From: Bubalus kerabau
Taxonomy: Eukaryota; Chordata; Mammalia; Artiodactyla; Bovidae
DNA: 64,000 nucleotides
Direction: 5' to 3'
Assembly: GCF_029407905.1 (NCBI RefSeq)
Contig: NC_073624.1
Span: forward strand, 7,204,501 to 7,268,500
The position numbers and the translations under genes were made by a program. The notes beneath the pieces were generated by a model. It did not search any database. It was not told where the DNA came from and saw only the letters and a list, made by a program, of their open reading frames with translations. Positions 48,301-57,300 of this stretch are shown in pieces. Positions within the stretch are counted from its first letter, which is position 1, and every line of letters begins with the position of its first letter.

Positions 48301-51300
48301 CCCCAGGTGTTTTGGTCCATACCTCATCTAAGGCACCATCTTTGTCCTGGCAGATTGCAAGCAGATAGATAGAAGCTCTGAAGACCACGAGTGGAGGGCG
48401 TTCACCCTGGTCCTGCAGAGATAGGAGGAAGCTTTGCACAGCCATGAATAACTTCGTCTTTGAGACAAACCTGTCAACCAAGGACAGTCTGAGTGAAAAA
48501 GGCAGAGATGGCTGTCCTCCCTGGCCACACCCTCCCTCTGCCCTTCTGTCCCAGCATGTTCACAGCCTAATGACATCTTGCACAAAGAGGGTGCTGTACA
48601 TACTTAACAAAGCACTGTCACACATGCACAGCATGTAGTTCTCTGCTTTGTGCAAGGATCTGTTAGGGGACAGAGACTCCTCACTCACACCTAGAAGGTA
48701 AAGCATCAGGCAGCTGGACCAGCAGTGTTAAAAAGAAGGGTGCTACTTTGGGGGTTCAGGAGGCCCTGCTTTGACAGCCAGTTCACCCTTCTCTTCTCAT
48801 ATTTATCACTAAACATTTGTGTGTTCAATGGGCTCCTTTCTGGGGAAGGGAGATTTCTACACTTGTACATGCAAGGAAGATGGGGATGAGGAGGAGACCA
48901 ACTTCACTACATGTCCTTTTATGCTTTTTAAATTTTCTACCATGGGTATGTCTCACCTATCAGATTAAGACTCTGATAAACATTTTAAAATAGGTAATAC
49001 TAAATGCAATGTGGTATCCTGGATTGTATCCTAGAACAGAAAAGGGACAGTACACGAAAACTGGTGAAATCTGAATAAAGTTTAGTTAATAGTATTGTAC
49101 CATCATATGGTCAAATGATTTTCAACAAGGGTGCCAACACCATTCAGTGGGGAAAGGACAGTCTTTTCAACAAATGGCACTGGGAAAATTGGATTTCCAC
49201 ATACAAAAGAATGAAGTTAGAATCTTACCTAATACGATAGAAAAAAATTAACCCCAAATAGAAACACACTTAAATGAAAGACTTAAACCTATACAAAAAA
49301 TTTTAGAACAAAACATAAGGCAAAAGTTTCATGACATTGAATTTGGCAATGAATTATTGGTTATGACACCAAAAACACAGGCAATAAAAGAAAAAAATAA
49401 ACTGGACTTTATGAAAGTTTTAAAAGTTTGTGCATCCAAATCCACTATCAACAGAGTAAAAAGGCAACACACAGAATGGTAGAAATTATTTGCAAATCTA
49501 ATAAAGAACTAATATCCAGAACATATAGATAACTCCTAAAACTCAACAACAAAAACATTCAAACAATCTGAATCAAAACTAGACAAAAGATTTGAATAGA
49601 CATTTCTCCAAAGAAGATATACAAATGGCCAACAAGCACATGATTTGCTCAACAACAAATGACAACAGAAAAAATAGACAAATTTCATCCCCCCAAAATT
49701 TCTTTAATTAAATTTAATCAAAATTTAAATTAAAAGACACTTGCTCCTTGGAAGAAAAGCTATGACAAACCTAGACAGTGTATTACAAAGCAGAGACATT
49801 ACTTTGCCAACAAAGGTCTGTATAATCAAAGCTATAGTTTTTCCAGTAGTCATGTACGGTTTTGAGAGTTGGACCATAAAGAAATCTGAGTGCCAGAGAA
49901 TTGATGCTTTTGAACTGTGGTGTTGGAGAAGACTCTTGAGAGTGCCTTGGACTGCAAGGAGATCAAATCAGTCAATCCTAAAGGAAATCAACCTTGATCA
50001 CTGGAACAACTGATGCTGAAGTTGAAGTTCCAGTACTTTGGCTGCCTGATGTGAAGAACTGACTCATTGGAAAAGACCCTGATGCTGGGAAAGATTGAAG
50101 GCAGGAGAAGGGGATGACAGAGGATGAGATGGTTGGATGGCATCACCGACTCAATGGACATGAGTTTGAGCAAGCTGCAGGATTTGGTGATGGACAGGAA
50201 AGCCTGGCGTGCTGCAGTCCATGAGGTCACAAAGAGTCGGACATGACTGAGCAACTGGACTGAACAGAATCAAAACCACAATGCAAAAACCACTTCATAA
50301 CCACTAGGATGGCTATAATAAAAAAGATGGACAAGTCTTGACAAGGATATGGAGAAACCAGAACCCTTGCTCAAATATTGCTGATAGGGCTGCAGCTCCT
50401 CTGGAAAACAGTTCGCAAGTTCCTCAAAATGTTACCCATAGTATTACCATATGACTCCTCAATTCTAAACCTGGTGTATACAGAAAAGGAATAGAAAACT
50501 CAAAACAAGTACTCAGACAAACACATGTACACACATATTCACAGCATTACTATTCATAATAACCAAAAGGTGGAAACAGCCCAAATGCCCATCAATGAAT
50601 GAAGGAATAAACAAACTGTAGTGTATACACACAATGGTATTCAGCCATGAAAAAGAATGAAGTACCAATTCCTGCTGCAAACATTACGTTTACTGGATGA
50701 ATCTTGAAAACATTATGCTCAGTGGAAGGAGCAGGTGCAAAAGATCACATATGTATGACCACATCTACCAGAAATGTTCAGAATAGATAAGTCCATAGAG
50801 ACATAATGCAAGTTGCCAGAAGCTGAGCAGAAGGAAAGGGGAGTGACTGCTTAAAGGATAAGAGGCTTTACTTTGGAGTGATGGAAATGTTTTGGAACTA
50901 GACAGAGATGGTGGTTGCACAACACTGTGAATATACTCAATGCTACTGAGTTGTCCTCTTTAAAATGGTTAACTTAGCTATGTAAACTTTACCTCAATAA
51001 TTTTTTAAAAGCTTAATGAAAAATAGTACTTTGATTTTAAATTTTAATAAATTGTATAGTAATTCTTAAAACCAAAGTAAACTAGTGACTTTTTTTTTTT
51101 TTGGTGCATAAACAACACCCTCAGGGATATCAAGGAATTCTCATCAGCATTCGAGGCTCTGTCCTTCACTCCTGAGACTACCCGTCTCTCCAAACTGTGA
51201 GCCCCTCAGGAATACACGCCATTTTTCACTTATCTCCATGTCCCCAGTGCTCAGCACCAGGCCTGGAGAGGATGCCTCTGTAAATAGTTATTGAACTGAA

Positions 51301-54300
51301 CCTGGCTACAGATGTAGCTTCCAGAACCAACTGTCAGTCACCAACTCTGAGCACTGACCTGTCCTCGTGAATGTAGGCCAGGTAGAAGAGGAGCAGGATG
51401 CAGTACTGTCTCTGGCGAACAGCTTCCTCCACATACTGGCGATCCGACAGGAGAGCAAGGCTTTCAGGGCCCCTGCTGCTTATCTGGGGCAGCCCATGCT
51501 GCAGGAGCTCAGACACTGCAGAGAGCTCTGGGGAGGGAACAGGCCAGAGAAAATCACACAAAGGACAGAGGAGAGCAGGTAACGGTCACATACGTGTCTG
51601 TACATACAGAGTACTGCACAGGACAGCAAGGACACACACAGGAGAAAAGGCAAGCAGTCTCTTCTCCCTCTCTTAGTCTCTCAGGAAAGACTGAAGGTAA
51701 CATGTGGAAGGACTTGGATACATTCATCCACTTGACAATGTCCACTGAGTGGCTATTCTAGGCCAGGCTATGACACACGGGCCCTACCTCCTGGAGCTGG
51801 CAGCTGGTGGGAAAAAAATAGATAATGAGACAGATAATTGCAGGACATGTGATCAGTGCCATGTTCAAGTGTGGAAGAGAGAGTGACTCATGCCACCTGC
51901 GATGGGGAGGGCAAGCTCAAAGAGGAGGGAACCGTGAAGGGTGAACAGAAATCAGGCAGAGAAAGGAGAGAAGAGGCTTGCCAAGCCAGGAAGCAAGGTG
52001 TTCAGCAGCCTGGAGGCATAAGAGGACGTCATGTTTAGGGGGCAGCAAGGAGTTCAATGTGACTGGACCATCAGTGAAAAGATGTGGAGTATCAGGGGTT
52101 TAGGAACTGGGTGATGTAATTTGTAGGTAGCCTGTGAAAGACCTTGAACAAGGAGTATAGAATGTGGATTTTAACCTGAGGGCAGATTCCTACATTTCTT
52201 ATGAAACTTCTGTTTCTTACAAGAAAGAACATTTGAATACCAAAAGAATATGAAAGAAAAGGACCTCAGAGCTTAAGTTTTGAATAAACTCAACTTCATG
52301 GAAAATTCACTACATTACCCTTACTTTCCAAATTTCACCACAGACAGACCAGAGAAAACTCCATCACTGTCAAACAATGCCTGATAGACTGCTGATTGGA
52401 GATGACTGCTGAAGGCCAGGGGAGTTGAGATGTTGACATGGGGAGTTGAGACGTCAACTTGGCTTTTGGATAGACCCTCCAGCAGTCTGTGAAGACTGGT
52501 TGGATGAGAGACTGAAAGCAGGGGGCCAAGTTAGAGGTCACATGAAAGGGTCCATCCTGCCAATGCAATGCGCCTACAGCCAAGTAGAGCGTGAGATGGA
52601 ATGTGCCACTGAGACATGGCAGCAATCAGGTCAGGTTTCCTAATTCTAAGTTTATTGCTTTTTCTACCAAAGCACACTATGATCATTGTGATCATAACAA
52701 AATTATTATCCTTGAGCCTCGCACACCCACCTACCCTTTCTCCTGAAATGTAAAAGAAAGATGCAGTCTGCATGTAAGTAAGGTTGGCTGCTCTTCCTGG
52801 TGCTCCGAGATATAACAAGATATCTGGGTCTCAGGGTCTGAGGAGGCAGAAGTGGGGCTCCTCCTATTCAGTCAAGAGAGAGAACTGGCCAGCAGTAGGG
52901 GACTGGTGCTGGTAAGCACAAGAGGCTGCTGTGACGTGGCTGCCACCAGGACAGAAATCATCATGCCATTCCCTATGCAGGCCAGACCACACCTGGATAG
53001 GCAGAGAGCTGATCTATTATCTCACCTCCCTCCCTAGGAAGCAGCTTATAGTTCCATCGTTCCATGATTCCATGGTTCTTCTGGGTAGCTTTAGGCAAAG
53101 ATTTCTTATTACTGTACTGACTTATGACTCAGCCAATCAGTAAGACATCCAGAGACTAAGACACTACCATGGAAGTCGTAAGTGGTCAAACTACAGCATC
53201 TTACCTTCTTGGGAAGGTGGTCCTGATTTCTCTGGAGCTGAGAAGAGGCTGATGCACATGTAGTACAGGAAACTGGAACACACCTGGTTCAGGGCTGAGT
53301 GACTTAGTGGGAGGAGAGGAAAGCAGAAAAAGAGAGAGGACATTGCTACTCTGGCTGGGACAGCATTATCTCTGCCAGGTACTGAGGCACCACTGCTTTG
53401 TACCAGAGACCAAGGAAATTCTAACCATGGCCCTGGTAGAGAAGGTCGAAGGTCTGGAGGTGGCTGTGAAAAGTAAATATGGAATCTGCTGCCCACAGGT
53501 GTAACTTAGTCACTTGGCCCATATAGGTATTCACGAAAAATTTCCTGAAAAAAATAAGTCAAGGTGAGCTACAAAGCTCCAAATTAATAAAACATATAAA
53601 CAGAATGTGCTCCTGGGTCAGGAAGGGGCTAACAAGTACTAGAAAAAGGGGAAACTGTTGAACCCAAAATGGGTGATTCAGGAGAATTACAAACATCCAA
53701 AACTGTGAATCTGAACCCAGGTGGATCCCTGTATTCTCTCCTGAACATCAGTTGTTCTATCCAGAGATATGGAAGGAGGGCTAGATACTCCACTGAGGTT
53801 ACCTTGAGGACTGTAGGCAGTAACAAGTGGAATCTGCCAAGCAAATGCAGAAACAGGTAGCAAGTCAGAAATGGGAAGGCTGCTCTAGAAACCTAATGAG
53901 AGAGATTGAAGCAGCAACCTCTCTACTCTGTATAACAGAGCCTCTCCTCTGGAATTGCTGGGCTGGCAGCAAACAGGACATGACCCTCTTGATGGGCACG
54001 GCATCAGTTACCCTGTGAGGGCCTCAGCTTCCTGGTCTGTAAAATGAGAGTTAGACAAATGATCTCTAAGAGCCCTTCCAGTTTCGATGCTAAAAGGTGC
54101 CCTTCTGAGTATCACATGGAATGAGAGTCATATCAGAACCAGATAAGTAAAAGCTAGAGAAGCCCATCCACCTCATAACATCAGGTGCTGAGCAATTCTG
54201 ACACTGTGTCAATCCCTCCACAGTCCTATAACTAAACCACACCAGTCAGAAATTTCCACTTGTCCAGTCAAGAAGGACACTTGGCCCCTTGGGACAGTAC

Positions 54301-57300
54301 ATACCTCAGGCCACTGCAGAACCTAGCCTTCAGTTCCAGGGCCAGTCGTATGAAGGATGAGGCAGCTTGCGAGAATTGGGAAGAAAGCAGAGAGTGGTTT
54401 AAGCCAGGCTTGTTACAGGGATTCCCAAGTCTGAGTGGTACTATTTTTGGAGTCACACAGACCTCGGTTCAAATATGCTCCATCGCTAACTAGTAACGTG
54501 ACCCTGAGACACTTACTTACCTTCTCTGAGATTCAGTTTCGATATCTATACCTCAAAGCCTGCTGCGAAACTAAGTAAGATATATGTATATAGAAGATCT
54601 AACAAATATTTAGCTCAGAGCAAGTGCTGAATAAAAGTTCATCTTCTTTTCTGATGAACTTTCCGCATTAGCTGGTGACCTTGGCCCAGTCTCCTGCATT
54701 GCCTGACTCTCCCAGTCTCCCCCCTCCCACTCCACCCTGCTTAAAAGTGACCACTGTCCTGCCCATCCCGGGCCCCTGTAAGAGCAGGATTCTAGACAAG
54801 AGCTACCACTGCCCCAGCTAGTGTTGAGGATAATCTGTATTCTATCCTAGGGCTTCTGGTAGGGAATTAACTTCTCAGAGTTTCACAGCAACTTTCTGAG
54901 ACAGCAGTTTAACCCATGGCTCTGAACTGGAACCTTCTTGACTCAGAGAACTATCAATTAATTTGAGAACTGCCTTTAAAGACTTTTGATTGCTGGATGA
55001 TATATCCTTCCACTCAACACTAGGCAGAGTGTGGATGTTGATTCTGAACGAATGAGTAACCCTCCACCCACAGGTTGTACTCTCTCTGAGTACCCTGAGC
55101 AACTGCCTAAGGCGCCAGCCCCCCTTCCAACTTCCATACTTGCTTGTGGCCTACCAAGCTTCTTGGAGAATTTCTCCTTCATGTGAGGGACGATGACAAA
55201 AAGGCTGTGCAGAACCGAGAGGAAAACCTCCATCACGGCTGGGTGAGTGGCCTGCTCCCAGTACCTCTGCAAAGAACCAAGAGGGAGCGCATAGTCCACT
55301 AGGACTGAACCTCTGAAGAAGAAAGAGCATCAGCAAAAACTGCATCATCTAGCAGTAAGAGTCTAAATTCTTTCTTCTGATGGACACAAAAAAAAGCTCA
55401 GAGACCTGAAATCACAAGCCTACATCCATGGCTTACATCTGCCACTTAATAAACTGTGCAAGATTCATTACTGCTCTGGGCATCTACCAAAGAGTAAACC
55501 AGGAATAACCACAAGCCCTACCTCCCAGAAACAAATGACATCTCACATGTAAAAAGCACTTTCTAAACTATGCATTATAGTGACATGAATGACACTCATG
55601 TTTCTAACATATAATAATATGGTTCACAAACTTCCTTCATGTTTATTTTTCATGTGATCTTTGAATAGAATCACGAGGCAGTCTGACGTGGTAGACAGAG
55701 TAGAGAAACTTGGGTTCTATTTCACGCTTTGCACAAGGTCGCTGTGTGCCCTGGGTCAGTCACCCCCTCCCCTTTCACTGTTTCGGTTCCTCATGTATAA
55801 ATAGCCAGGGCCTCAGGGATGTGGTTCTTACAGATACTTTTCATTTGGTTTTCAAACCAAGTTTTTTTTCAACTATAAAAGTAATACAAGTTCATTAAAG
55901 AAAATGTATAAAATGCCGAAAAGTAGAAAGCAAGAATAACACCACAATTCTATAATCTAATTCTAGATCTAGCTCTAACACTTCATAAATCTAGGAGGAA
56001 GGCAGAGAAGGGAAAGAAACCAAAGTGAATGGCCCAACTATTACTGTTAGTGTGTGCCAATCAGGGTTGTAACCCATGGTCCCTGAGAGTTACCCTCCTG
56101 AAGACCCTGGCATGCTGGCTCAAAGGCTTCTTCAAGGAAAAGAGGCTCTCCTGTCATAACCAGAGGATGCTCCCCTGCTGCCACCTACTGTTTCCAGTGG
56201 GTGTTTTGGAGGTTTCCTTTCCCAACTAACAGACTGTTCATAGGATGTCCAAAACTCAAACAGGACAAGACTCACCCAGGGTCATCCGGGCAGTCAACAC
56301 TATGGACCCTGCTCTTCCTACCATCTTTGTCTCAAGTCAGCTCAAAACCAGGTCTCTTGAGAGCAGCCATCTCTCATGTTACAGAACTCACATATGTGCT
56401 ACTTACTGAAGCCTAAATTACATTGACTGTTGCTCTTTGCATGCTTAGTCACTCAGTCATGTCCAACTCTTTTGTGACCCCCCTGGACCACAGCCCACCA
56501 GGCTCCTCTGTCCATGGGATTTTTTAGGCAAGAACATCAGAGTGGGTTGCCATTTTTACTAGGCAGACAAAACACATGGGTTCAAACCTCAGCACTGTCA
56601 TATACTTGCTTTACAGCCATAGAAAAATCACCTTTAAGTTGGGGGAAATTATAGGACCTATTTCACAGGGTCAATGGGAGGGTTAAATTAAGTTCTGAAT
56701 ATAAGGCATTTATCACTTCATTAACATGCGCCAAAGAATTGATGCTTTTGATCTGTGGTGCTGGAGAAGACTCTTGAGAGTCCCTTAGACTGCAAGGAGA
56801 TCCAACCAGTCAGTCCTAAAGGAAATCAGTCCTGAATATTCACAGGAAGTTCCAATACTTTGGTCACCTGATGCAAAGAACTGACTCATTGGAAAAGACC
56901 CTGATGCTGGGAAAGACTGAGGGCAGGAGAAGGGAACGACAGAGGATGAGATGGTTGAATGGCATCACTGACTCGATGGACATGAGTTCTAGCAAGCTCT
57001 GGAAGTTGGTGATGAACAGGGAGGCCTGGCATGCTGTAGTTCATGGGGTCACAAAGAGTCAGACACTACTGAGCGACTGAACTGAACTGAAACATTACCG
57101 ATTTATTATTTTATTACTACTACTTTCTACTTTTTAAGAGGCATCTATTAATCTATTGTTTACAAAAAAACACTGTATTGTGATTTTAAAACCAAAGGAA
57201 AAGTAACTGCAAGAACAACACTGCTAAGACCCTCAGGAGATCTAGTTGAGTGTCGAGTCACTGTTCTGTGCCTCTCAGCCTGGCTTGCTTTCATGTCTTT

